Assembly: GCA_911728435.2 (NCBI GenBank)
Contig: OU452205.1
Location: 9,740,260-9,804,259, forward strand
Direction: 5' to 3'
DNA from: Apoderus coryli
Taxonomy: Eukaryota; Arthropoda; Insecta; Coleoptera; Attelabidae
Length of the DNA: 64,000 bases
Shown: piece after piece, positions 1-10,444 of the stretch
Layout of the letters: each line of letters opens with the position of its first letter
Position numbering within the stretch: position 1 is the stretch's first letter
Program-made: the position numbers and the translations under genes
The notes under the pieces: model-generated
What the model was told of the DNA's origin: nothing
The model's input: the letters and a program-made list of their open reading frames with translations, nothing else
The model's database searches: none

Positions 1-150
1 ACCTAAGTACTACACCAGATTTTCAGATTGTTCCACAGTGTAGTTTCTCCATAATCGATCGAATCCCTTCCCGGTGGGACACCCGGTACTTACCTATGGT
101 GATGCGATAGAGGATAGATAGATCTCGATTATAGGTAGCTGTAAATTGTA

Positions 151-1363
151 CAGGGTGGCCCAAATTAGGCGTTTTCTTATGAGAACTCATGTTTTCTGAT
201 ATTTGAGATAATTGATTTCTGCAGAAACTTTCTCATAGCACTTTTCAGCGTAAAATAAGATGTAGTAACCTTAAATATTGTTTTAAAAGAAACGCAGCCA
301 TAAATTTGGACTTAATCGAAGTATGCAGCTGTCAAATCTGTTTGGTACGTCAAATGTATTTTGGTAAAAAAGTGGTTTCAAATATTTTGATTCGGAATTT
401 ATCTAAAATAAAATAAGTTGTAATAATTTAAAAATGTACCAAAATTATGAAAAATATGATATTCTAAAATGCTTTATCGAGTGTAACGCAAAATATAGAA
501 GCTGTAAAGAATCTTTACTAAAACCGATATCCAGAGAGAGTGTAGGCAGCGAATTCGATCTTTCAAAGATTAAAAAGTATCCTTATTCATTTTGGTGAGT
601 TTCGGAAACCACAGACTACTGTCAATAATATCGATAATCGGCAAGAACTTATGGAAATTACAGTTTTGCGTGCAGTTGCAAATAACCCATGCTCGTCCAC
701 CTGAATGTTAGAGCGCAAAGACCTTAAAAAAAACATATATGTATACTGAATGCGAGCCATTCTCCATTTACTTTCGGCAGGTTTAAACAGCAGACTTCAA
801 TTTTGCGAATGGTATGTGCAGAAGTGTGCGCAGAATGAAAACTTTGGTATGAGGTGTATTTGGACAGATCAGCATACATCAGTAGCGTAGGAATATATTA
901 TAATAGATACAACTGTTATACATGGGCCCAAGCCAATCCGCATTCAACAGTGACGGCTAGGAACTAAGGACTATTTGGTTTTAATGTATGGGTTGGTGTG
1001 TTTAACGGCAGATTCATTGGCCCCTATGTTTTTGATGGTATGCTAAATTCAGATAGATACATTCAGATTTTAAGATCACAAGTTGAACCATTCTTAGGTG
1101 AACTACCTTGACATCAACGGAGAAATGGTATTTATTTTCAACAAGACAGCGCACCTCATTCAAGGGTAATAACTAACTACTTAAACCTATAGCTTGGCCA
1201 GCCAAGTCACCAGACTTGACACCTAGCGGCTTAACCGTTACAGATTTAGTTTCCACGAGTGAGCTTTTCATAAAATTTGGCGCTGGACGACCTTGGGTAG
1301 TTTTTTCTAACTTCGACAGGAACATGAGTTCCGATAAGAAAACGTCTAATTTGGGCCACCCTG
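151..1363 (+). mobile_element. Tc1/mariner-like DNA transposon with TIRs and TA duplication
   Basis: The ends are inverted repeats: CAGGGTGGCCCAAATTAG at 151 and its complement ending at 1363, with similarity continuing about 45 bp inward (cgttttcttat...aactcatg). Both ends are flanked by TA (149-150 and 1364-1365), the duplication expected of the Tc1/mariner superfamily. At about 1.2 kb it is the usual length of a full element. The interior holds a decayed transposase reading frame, so it can no longer move by itself. Confidence 0.85.
434..1330 (+). pseudogene. decayed mariner-like (DDE_3) transposase
   Basis: Translated piecewise, the plus strand gives an N-terminal helix-turn-helix region beginning MYQNYEKYDILKCF near 434. 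It then gives a catalytic-domain stretch (FNVWVGVFNGRFIGPYVFDG near 980-1040), the block FQQDSAPHSR (about 1136-1165) and finally SPDLTP near 1206-1224. These are the ordered landmarks of the insect DDE_3 transposases: the QQD aspartate, then the SPDLTP motif. Stops and frameshifts interrupt all segments, so no functional protein is expected. The frame is bounded by the terminal repeats of the 151-1363 element. Family assignment is from recognised motifs, not a search. Confidence 0.8.
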
Positions 1364-2038
1364 TACACGCCTTTCACTTCAGTTCATCGATATGCATAAA
1401 GACAACTCCTTAATACTTCTTAATTGACTGGCATGTGATAGGTAAAACAAGATTTGCATGCTCCAAGATTATTTAATGAATTGCCTATACATGTGAGAGA
1501 CCTTCCACCTAAATCATTCGTGGTTAAGCTTAAATTGTTTTCCGTTAATGAGCCATTTTACTCTATACAAGAGGTTTTACTAGTAAATTAAAGTTTATTT
1601 CATTTTAAAGAATTTTTAGTTATTGTATTTATTATTAATATGTATAATGCTGGTAATGCCATATTAATTTTTCATAAATAAAATGCATACATTCGATTTC
1701 TTGCGCCAATAGGACATACTCGTGGAGTGGGTTTGCCAAATTTATATCGCCCATATAAAATTTAGGTCCTGCGCCGCCGATATTGGAAAAATTGGCTTTT
1801 ATTAAAAGAAAATGATGAAATGATTATATTATTTTTTGCTCCCGCTCCCATCTGGTTTGTTGAGAGAGAATAAAAGTATAATTCAGATAAAAAATGTATA
1901 TCAATTTTCAAATAATTTTTAATTTATAAGGGTTTGGATCATAATCCAAAAACTGTACGAAATATTTCGTTTTGAAAAACATTTCACTTGAATTTGAAAT
2001 TATTTTGTGCTATTTATTAAAATTTTCATAAATCGTAC

Positions 2039-2242
2039 TTTCATTATCCTGGATTGCCAAGGGACTAATGGTAAACAAACTGGCACACACAGCACCTGTT
2101 CCATGTCCAAACAATGTGATTTTTTTGGGATCTCCTCCAAATGCATTAATGTTGTCTTTGATCCAAACTAAAGCCGCCATCAGATCGACTAAACCAAAAT
2201 TACTTTGACTTGAATGTTCTTCCATGTCAACTTTTAGGAAAC
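2039..2242 (-). CDS. neuroligin internal exon (downstream one of two in the window)
   Basis: This exon encodes part of the extracellular cholinesterase-like domain of neuroligin, a postsynaptic adhesion protein that binds neurexin. The peptide includes NFGLVDLMAALVWIKDN, then FGGDPKKITLFGHGTGA and SLFTISPLA. In active esterases the nucleophile elbow is GESAG; here it is GHGTG, without the catalytic serine, as in neuroligins. On the minus strand the acceptor reads ggtttcag at 2250-2243 and the exon starts with the last two bases of a split glycine codon, matching the phase-1 end of the exon at 32002-32154. The 3' end is placed at a GTACGA donor (GAAA|GTACGA, intron starting at 2038). That end is less certain because the peptide between SPLA and the donor (IQDNE) is not conserved. 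No frame damage is visible. The exact paralogue cannot be named. Confidence 0.87.
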
Positions 2243-2756
2243 CTGAAACCAGAAATCAAATAATTACTGTTTGCTAGAAAAACATTCTTTATACTTTTAC
2301 TATTGGAAATTAATTTGCAGCTTGATAAATCCATTAAATAAGTGTTACAGTATAAGGCTCAAATGACTGTCCATTTACAAATGAATGATTACAACTTCAA
2401 CAGTAGACTTATATCTGTGAGCACCATAGACAGATATGTGAGTGTGCAGCCTTACAACACTAGCGACACGCAACACATAACTAAACTAGACTGCTAAATT
2501 TGAGTAGGTGTCGAGTGATACATCATTTTAAAGCATTTTTTATCTGCTTTACAGCGATAGGTTACTTTTGATATTTGCCCCCATAAATCTCAAGAAAATT
2601 GCGTTTAAAGTTTCACCAGTTAGGTAGTTGGAACCTATTTTATTACAATTATAATACAGTATTTTCAAAGAGGGTTTTGTGGCGTCATTGATGGCAATAC
2701 GTTTGTTTTTTATAATTTTTGGAAATAATAAAAATAATACAATTATAAAAATAATA

Positions 2757-3070
2757 ATTATTAAAATTCTGTTTCGATACGCAGGTCATATATTTTTGAT
2801 TATAATTTGACAAAAATAGTCCATTCTTAAGTGGAGTTGCAATTTTGTGTTTAAATGGAAGTCAAATCTCTACAAGACAAATGTAATAGAAATTAGAATC
2901 TATCTGCAATACATGTTTCGGGACTAGTCAACAACATGTATGGCAGATAGATTCTAATTTCTATTAAATTTATCTTGTGGAGATTTGACCTTCAATTAAA
3001 CACTATTTTTTATTATATTATAACTTCTCGGGAAAGTTTTGGGGTGACACAACCGATTTTTTTATATTCA
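2757..3070. repeat. old dispersed repeat split by an inverted-repeat insertion
   Basis: The segment at 2757-2805 (TTATTAAAATTCTGTTTCG followed by TACGCAGGTCATATATTTTT) recurs at about 58877-58925. Its continuation (CGAGAAAGTTTTGG, then CGACAGAACCGAT) is contiguous at 58935-58970. In this copy the continuation resumes only at about 3020-3055. The intervening bases 2818-3004 are a foldback insertion, so the order of events can be read: old repeat first, foldback second. Confidence 0.7.
2818..3004. repeat. foldback element with hammerhead-family arms
   Basis: Left arm (2860-2915) and right arm (2935-3000) are inverted copies sharing AGAAATTAGAATCTATCTGC and the complement of TGTGGAGATTTGAC. The centre keeps ACATGTTTCGGGACTAG, the GAAAC/helix III part of a hammerhead read on the minus strand, but CTGATGA is missing. 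The left end starts with AGTCCATTCTTAAGTGGAG (2818-2836), which also occurs outside the left arm of the 44311-44870 element (44287-44305). It is a decayed member of the same repeat class. Confidence 0.7.
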
Positions 3071-3664
3071 TAATTTCTACAACTTTGTCCCATCCTATGA
3101 TTTCTTAGTAATTCGGGAGCAGTCGCAGGTCACCTTGCGTGTCATGAATAATGTCCTTTTTATACTCTTGTTTACTTGGAGAAATAAATTAGAGGACGTA
3201 CTGCAGCCCTTCTAACCTACTTATGTTTTTAAAACTGCATATTTTGATATATATTCTTTTTAAATCTCTAACATGTAAGCATTTCTACATTAAATTCTCC
3301 ACCATATACTTCGAAACTCATTTAAATCCTATATCAAATAAAAAAGTTATTCACGATTAAGTTTATCGAAAATTGCCGTGGATTGATTATAGTGCCTGTG
3401 AGTGTATTTGAGTTTCATGCATGTTTTATTCCATAATGCTGGTACAACCTGAATGAAAATTATAATCACAATATACTTTTTGTTCGAGCTACAGGATGAA
3501 AAAGGACACATCCAGCGTCTGGGTTTTATGAACCCAATCGTGAATAAGCTTAATATGCTATGATACTAGGTGTCCGATCAATATCGCACACCCTTGATTA
3601 TTAATTCTAATAGGAATACATTAAAGACAAATTATATCTAAACAAAACATGAACTTGAAGCCAT

Positions 3665-3716
3665 GCGTCTACATCTCTTTGGAAACGGCATGCTTTTTCC
3701 AAAGAGATGTAGACGC
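3665..3716. repeat. perfect 21-bp hairpin with 10-nt loop
   Basis: Bases 3665-3685 are the exact reverse complement of 3696-3716 (GCGTCTACATCTC...GGAAA), separated by CGGCATGCTT. The perfect match of both arms contrasts with the decayed repeats around it. It lies directly outside the left end of the TIR-bounded unit at 3735. It could be a small foldback remnant or a hairpin RNA; nothing in the sequence shows transcription. Confidence 0.7.
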
Positions 3717-4034
3717 GTGCCGTCTGTTTTTGGTTAGGCTACGGTTATATTGAATGCGAATTCGAACGAAATTTTATTCGCAGGAATTCGTACGAAATTA
3801 ACCGTACGAATACGTAGGTATAGTGTTTAGATTAGATGCAATTCAGTATTTTTTATGTATGTAATACCATTGTCTTAATATTTTATCAAAAACACTGACA
3901 ATGAATCCAGCTGCAAAACTGTAGTACTTTTTTGACACATCGCCTTTACTAAAAATGCTTTTTTTCTGTGACAGGAAAAAAGTTTGACATATTATCTTTC
4001 TTGACAGGTAATAAAATGTCACTTTTTATCAACG

Positions 4035-4088
4035 GGGAAAAAAGTAAGTACTTTTTTCTCCGGGAAAAAAGTGAGTACTTTTCTCCCA
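4035..4088. repeat. two tandem palindromes downstream of the Crypton gene
   Basis: Two back-to-back units read GGGAAAAAAGT-(A/G)AGTACTTTT-TCTCC, each an imperfect palindrome of about 26 bp. The core AGTACTTTT also forms the flanking direct repeats at 3922-3933 and 5590-5601. Binding of a tyrosine recombinase to such inverted half-sites is plausible but is inference. Confidence 0.5.
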
Positions 4089-4171
4089 GATATATATATA
4101 CACATCAGTTAAGGGACTTAGATATTTAATTTTAGGAAATTTGATTTGACAAAAGTTACATTGGCTTTATA

Positions 4172-5224
4172 TCAAAAAGTACAATTATTAAATGTGCATT
4201 GCATGAATGACTTGTTCCCTGAACTACTCGGTACAGTCGAATTTTCTTGTGTTGAAAATGTATTTGTTTCTACCATGGACACAACTGCCGTAGATGTACC
4301 TGGTCGCAACTCGGGTGTTCTTTCAGCAGTGCCACACGTTCTAAACACTTTATTAGCTATTTCTGTCCTGTGTGATACCGATTCATCAACATACCCTTCA
4401 GCGATCGTTGATGACTTCCAACCGCCATGTTTCTTTAGTGTCATCAAGTCTCCCCCAGATTCAACTAAAAGTGTAGCAGACGATCTTCGAAATGAAGGCC
4501 CTGTATATGACTTATCATTTTCAAGTTGAAGAAAATTAGCTACTGTTTCAGGTACCTTATAAAATTGATTTCTACCCACAACCTGATTGATACATTTTCC
4601 ATTGCGATACGCAAAAAATAGGCGGCGATCCTTTGCTTCTGCTGGACGAAGGGCTATGTACAATCGGTAAAATTTAATATATTCTTCAGTAACTACAAAT
4701 CTCCGATTTACATCATTCTTTGTTTGCTTAAGGTTCACAATTAATAGCGTTCCCGAATCTACAATATCATCTAATGTTAGCTGGCTGATTTCACAAATTC
4801 GACAAGCTCCTGCAATCCCAAAAACAACAACCTTGGCCATTAAATAAACTTCATCGGGAGCACTATTTAAAAAATCACTAATTTGCGTATTCGTAAAAAT
4901 GGCAGCTTTCTTGGGCATGTAACCTTTCGCATTTTGTTTCAGAAATGTAATTAGTTTGAAATATTTAGAAATGTCTACATTATTATTGAATTGTAACATT
5001 CTTCTAATCATTGAATAATTGGACCACACTGTTGATGTCTTTTTTTGTTGTGCAAGTTCCGAAAAATACGCCAATAACCATGTCTTTTTCATCTTCCATT
5101 CCATAAATCTTGAATACGCGGTTTCGCAAATTTTCCGCGATTTAGCTGGCAATAATTTTTGTGACGCTACTTTTGCTGCTTCTACTAACTCCGGTGGAGT
5201 GAGAGAAAACTCGCAATCAGACAT
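4172..5224 (-). CDS. Crypton-type tyrosine recombinase, intact frame
   Basis: This 350-residue intronless frame encodes a tyrosine recombinase of the kind carried by insect Crypton DNA transposons, which cut and rejoin DNA through a covalent phosphotyrosine. Residues 1-100 fit an N-terminal SAM-like/core-binding region. The catalytic half shows the first arginine in GACRICEIS (R142), a lysine in the beta-hairpin (near K169), the second arginine in PSFRRSSA (R246), KHGGW (W269) and the tyrosine in AEGYVDES (Y278). The histidine normally three residues before the second arginine is proline here (P243), one base change away from H. The tail after 290 is serine/threonine-rich and lacks a recognisable domain. 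Start chosen at the first ATG of the frame. The uninterrupted frame among decayed elements suggests a recent arrival or host selection. A 12-bp direct repeat (TAGTACTTTTTT) lies on either side at 3922 and 5590. Confidence 0.85.
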   Translation of the reverse strand: MSDCEFSLTPPELVEAAKVASQKLLPAKSRKICETAYSRFMEWKMKKTWLLAYFSELAQQKKTSTVWSNYSMIRRMLQFNNNVDISKYFKLITFLKQNAKGYMPKKAAIFTNTQISDFLNSAPDEVYLMAKVVVFGIAGACRICEISQLTLDDIVDSGTLLIVNLKQTKNDVNRRFVVTEEYIKFYRLYIALRPAEAKDRRLFFAYRNGKCINQVVGRNQFYKVPETVANFLQLENDKSYTGPSFRRSSATLLVESGGDLMTLKKHGGWKSSTIAEGYVDESVSHRTEIANKVFRTCGTAERTPELRPGTSTAVVSMVETNTFSTQENSTVPSSSGNKSFMQCTFNNCTF

Positions 5225-8200
5225 TTTCTAAGTTTATATTATTTATAGCAACTACTAAATAACCACTAAGTGATATATGTATTTACTCTTCTTTATTGGC
5301 AACCACTATGTTCGTAATTTTTAAACCAAATGTCAGAACAAATTGACAGATATTTGATTACTTTAAAGGTTTCCTTAGTAACGCAGGTATAATTGTCGCT
5401 ATAAGTACAACAGCCTGTCGGTTTAAAACCTCAAATTTCACTTCGATAATTTTCTGATTTGTAATATTTCTTCAATATTAAATCAACGTTTCTCCCGTCA
5501 GAGAAAAAAATCGTGTATTATACACGGGAAAAATGTTAGATTGTAGCTCTCGGTTTTTTGTCTCAACGACACAACCTCGAGCTAAAATCTAGTACTTTTT
5601 TCCCTTGTAAAATAGATAACTATTATCTGAATACGAAAAACGTACTTGGGTTGACGAATATTTCTCGTTCAAAGAAATTTAAAAATCGACCGAAATTTTT
5701 TTGATTATACAAGAATGTCAAGATCTACATTCTAGAGGCCATTCAAAATCAACTGCAAAAATATGCACACTTTCGAGAATGTATTTCACCTGAAGAAAAA
5801 TTAATATTAACTTTCACGTGAGTAAAAAATAATACACTTTATTATATTTATTTATTTATATTATGATAATGCTTAACTTTTTGGTTCCACAGAGTCCCTC
5901 TCTCCTGTGCTAAAGTTATAAGCGTTTCGCAATCCATCGTCGACTTGGTAACAAACGTTCTTACGCACTGTAACCGCCATTATAAAGAGGCATTTGTTAG
6001 ATTTCTTCAGACGAGTTCGTGCGAATTGGTACCAATTTGTACGAATAAATTTTCGTACGCATTCGCATCAAATGTAACCGCCGCCTTAGAGGCGTATAGT
6101 TTATCCAAAGTTAATTTAAAATATATAAATTTAACAATTCTACCAGGGCTATTCGTTCCCATTATAAAAGGGCATCGAATGCAACGTTTTTTGATACGTT
6201 TCTCCCTCGTATACTTATAAGACAAATAATAAATCATGCCTGTCATGGGGATATAAAAGGATACCGACAGTAATAAAAATAACTACAGTGACTGGAAAAA
6301 GTATTGGGTTACTGATCAATCGAAAAAAAAGGTTACAGTTTGCAAATAAATACATAATATATGATTGAAACAAATCATTTTTGGCAACGTGTTATTTTCT
6401 CAGATTAATCATCATATGGTATGGCGAAGACTTAATCTGGAATTTAAACAAGAAAATGTGTCCAACAGTAAAACAAAGTGGCAGAATATTGTAACCATGA
6501 TCTGTTCAATAGTTTTTCTTACATTAATAAAATGAAAGAAGAAGAGGAAATTACATAATACCTTTTAATAAAACATCAAGTGGATGAAACTTTTTGCAGT
6601 CACTGTATCAGACACGGCCGGTATACTACACGAGCGGAACACGTTGGGAGTTTAAGCATCAAGATTAACATGTGCAAAGCCAGCGTCTTCTTTTAAATAT
6701 TTATCATCAGTTACGGTCTGAAAATAATGAAGTGACGAATACACAATTTTTACGTTCTATAGAAAATGTAACTGACTAAGTGAGTCAAATTTGTTGTTAG
6801 TTTATAATATCAGAAGCATATTATTATTAGTGTACCTACTTATATGCATTAGAAGTATTAACAATAGTATTAATTATTACGTGTGCATCTATGTCTAAAC
6901 TTCTTTTGCAGCGTAAGTTTATATGTTGCCGTGTTGGAGCGGCAAGGAAAAATACAGTATACTTTTATACAAATGAACATACAATTGTTAGTGAATACAT
7001 AAAGAATTTTTAAAATATCGTAGGGCATGTATTGTTATGAAAAGTTAAAAGGGTGCCTATGGACGGCTGCGGTGGGTATTGACATTACAAAAGGATATCG
7101 AGTTGTGGATTTAAACTACGATTAGAAAGGCTATACCAGTAGCGCGAGCGTGAAAATTAGTCTAAAAATTAACGAAGAAAAGTGTTCTGACCTGTGGGTT
7201 TGTAGTAAATTTACAAATTCGCCGTACACTTTCTAGATACCTAGTATGGTATGTGGGGCCATAATTGATATTACGTATAAATAAATTAATAATTAATTAT
7301 TTTAAATACCTATAGGTATACTTCAATTTACACCAGTGAGCAACTTAATAATTTTGTCTGTCACGATTTTTACAAGCAAAGAAAACATCGCATTGGGACC
7401 CACTGCTAATGGAATAAATGTACATAAATTATATTAACAAATATAAAAATGAAAATTATATGTTTATCTCCTATTCTGAATAGGAGAAAACATTTTCGTT
7501 GAGGACCTTTTGACATAAGCTGTAAGGCGTGTATAAATATTGACTAGCGTATTATTACACGTGCACTGCGTCTCTTTGATCTGGAATGTTTTAAATTATA
7601 TAACGTTAAGGCTTCCTTTTGAAATAAAAATATTTTTGTGAGAAATTGTCGGACGGAAAATCAAAGCAATGTTTTTAATTTATTTTTCAACATATAAAGG
7701 AAATGTGGATATGTTAACCTAATAACAACTATTTATTATATTATAATATGTAAAATACAATTTAACCCCAAAGAAAATGTAGAAATGTTAACTTAAAAAG
7801 TTAATTTGTTTGTAAAAAATTATTTGAACTGAGGGTGATTTTGGAAGGATAGAGGTAAAAGAATATTCTAAAGCGTGAACTACAATCAATCTTGCTGTTC
7901 AGTCTCTTCGAGCGTACTCAATGCTATGCTCGACGAAGCACATGAGATGGCTCACAGTGAAGATAGATTATTTCACGGGTTTTTGTCGACTCAAAAAAAT
8001 AATGGTTAATTTATAACCAATGTATCCTTACCTATATTTTTATCAGAAATCAGTGTTAAAGATATGCTGGTTTTATGCGAATCAACTTGAAACAAAACAA
8101 TTTGGAATTTTCATAAAATAATTCACCCTTCAGGACAATGTCACACGCACAATTTAGAATTATATTCTTCGATCATGAACCGTGAACGATAAACACGACA

Positions 8201-8478
8201 TGAATTCACGTAATATTTCTTAACTAAAACGGTGTAAGTTTTGATTTCTAATATTTTTTGAAAGCTTTTACCTATATGTCAAGCAATAAAAACTTTTAAA
8301 TTAAACCAATAATAAGTACAACAAAAAACAAAATAAATCATTAAAATGTGAAATGCAATCAAAAAATATATAATTTATGTCATCAGATGTTAAAAAATTT
8401 AATTTACTAAAGTTATTAACACAGTATTTAAGAGAAAAAGATAAAATACACTTTGCTTACTATTGAAGTTTGTTGTTT

Positions 8479-8561
8479 CAAAATATCAAGTAGAGACTAC
8501 TATATGCGCATATTTCGTACTCGTTTGTACTCATCAGCCAGCCACACCACTCGATATTTTG
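8479..8561 (-). ncRNA. candidate type I hammerhead ribozyme, canonical core
   Basis: Read on the minus strand: CTGATGA, helix II GTAC-AAACGA-GTAC, GAAA, then the self-complementary helix III ATATGCGCATAT followed by A (cleavage position 17). Outer strands CAAAATATCGAGTGG and CTACTTGATATTTTG can form an extended helix I of about 15 bp with an internal loop and a further 4-bp segment. The base pair next to the core is G opposite G, which could weaken activity. No extra base sits between CTGATGA and helix II, unlike most copies in the window. Confidence 0.55.
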
Positions 8562-9589
8562 CTTTTAGAACACTCATAAAAATTAGATTATAAAATTTGA
8601 AGAAATTCACAGGAAAAAAATTTAAAATTGACAAATTACAATGCAATGAATTTACTGGGTGTTTGGTTTATTGCACTCAGAAAATATAATTTTAGATTAA
8701 AAGTAAATATCTTTTACTTTTGCCTAAAAATTTATAAAGCATATCTATACGCTTCTAGCAAAAATAACATTACATTCTAAATATTTATAATTATATTATG
8801 CTAATACCTATGTATGCATTTTTCATTTCAGAAGCAGCCAAATTGAACTTTCCCGTGCACCAGAAAAATGAATTGCAAGCATTATTTATGTATTAGATTT
8901 ATGATTTTTTAAATTAATTAAAATTCCCTATCATAAGCGGTTAAGAAGCAGTCAAAATTTAAGCATAATTCTGTGTTTTATTCTCCTTAATAGATGAAAG
9001 AATTATTTGTTCCTTAATTTAACTTTCTATTTGTTATTAAAAAAAAAAATGTTCCTATGTTTAGAATAACTTACATATTTATAGACAATTTGTTATCTTA
9101 CATTTTACACTAGTGATGATTCTAGAACATTTTGTTATAATTATATACAACAAAAATGTAAAGTGTTTTTATCCTAATAAAATAACGGACAAGGTTCGAT
9201 GCTATGCGTATGTCTCCAATATCCTAAATCGTTAAATCAAAAAGTTGGATTGTTGGTTGTAAATATATTAAAAACAAATCAAAAATCCGTTTGTTTTTTT
9301 GTGTTATTCAATATTTTTATATCAAATATTTTCAAAAAGAAATTACAAAATTATTCGATACAACGTAAGTTTCGGCGAGAGAAATTATTATTTAATATTA
9401 AAAAACACCAAAAACACCCAAATGTTTATATTTTTTGGTTTAACTATTTAACAAAAAGGGCATTATGTTTTCAGAAAACTTTTGTACCAGCCCAACAATG
9501 GAAATCTGGTAGTTTTATTGATTTATTCCATACATTTTATCAACGTATATTTCACGTTACAAATATATATATCAGCCACATTAAATAAC

Positions 9590-9788
9590 GTGAAATCAAA
9601 CGTTATTTAAACGTTTCGAAAATGCGTAATTAATACGATTATACAAACGTTAATTATTAGCTTTTAAAAAACGATAAATGCATGTTTATCTAATACATGT
9701 ATTTGTCGTTTTTTAAAAGCTAAGAATTAACGTTTGTGTATTCGTACTATTAACGTATTTTAGAACCGTTAAATAACGTTTGATTTCA
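9590..9788. repeat. palindromic MITE-like foldback
   Basis: The arms GTGAAATCAAACGTTATTT (9590 on) and its complement (ending 9788) continue inward through AAACGTTAATT and AGCTTTTAAAAAACGA to a centre at about 9690, making nearly one continuous hairpin. AACGTT-type words recur in both arms. An outer pair TTTCACGTTAC (about 9550) and GTAACGTGAAA (about 9868) may belong to the same unit. No coding capacity is seen. Confidence 0.7.
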
Positions 9789-10444
9789 CCATTGAATATA
9801 TATACATAAATACGTTCAATACACGTTTCTAAATAGCATTTAACTAACGTTTCGTTATTAGTGTTCTGTAACGTGAAAAAGCGCGACATATAAAAGTAAA
9901 ATGTACGTATTTAATGTACCTTTTTTGGAAAGTTGTTTTGTAATGATAAACGTTAAATAAACGTATGTGTGTTTACTGAGATGGTGCATTTTCGAAAAAT
10001 CTTGAGTTGAGCGCACAAAAGAAAAAAAAAACACAGCTACGTTAGCCAATCAACTGCAATGCAAGGTCTTGATTTTGATACGTATCTAATAGCTATACAC
10101 ACTACAACAAGGGAGTAAACTTTTGGAGTAGAAGTATTTGTAAATGATTGCTCCGTAGCTATTATTTTAACACCAGGTAAGGTGTTCATTTAATTCCGAT
10201 TTACAAAATTTGTCGACCGTGGCGGAATCCATTGACTAATTGAGACGAAATTGAGAGCTGCGGAATTACACTGACCTGTATGGCACGAAATTATTTATGT
10301 TATTATATTTACGGACACAAATTTATTTTCGCATTGATGATCTACAACCAAATGCTTGGATACCATCGTACGAAACGTTGCTGATATATGGATGATGTTG
10401 GCAGAAGGATTAACTTGCCTCCTGTTGGCTTTTTGTGCCTTACA

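Larger units (their letters stand above)
3735..6088. mobile_element. TIR-bounded unit enclosing a Crypton
   Basis: Sequence at 3738-3785 (GCTACGGTTATATTGAATGC, then GAATTCGAACGAAATTTTATTCG) is mirrored at about 6085-6035 (GCGGCGGTTACATTTGATGC, then GAATGCGTACGAAAATTTATTCG). That makes inverted ends of about 45 bp at roughly 80% match. TTAG lies next to both ends (3734-3737; about 6085-6088) and might be the duplication. Palindromic GTACGAA words fill the subterminal parts. The superfamily is not clear. The intact recombinase gene lies inside and may be a later insertion. Confidence 0.55.

Noticed and set aside
4146..4529. 127-codon plus-strand frame
   Set aside because: Lies antisense within the Crypton recombinase gene; composition is a shadow of that gene.
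9199..9588. 129-codon plus-strand frame
   Set aside because: Low-complexity AT-rich coding with no recognised motif, ending at a MITE; no splice or promoter support.
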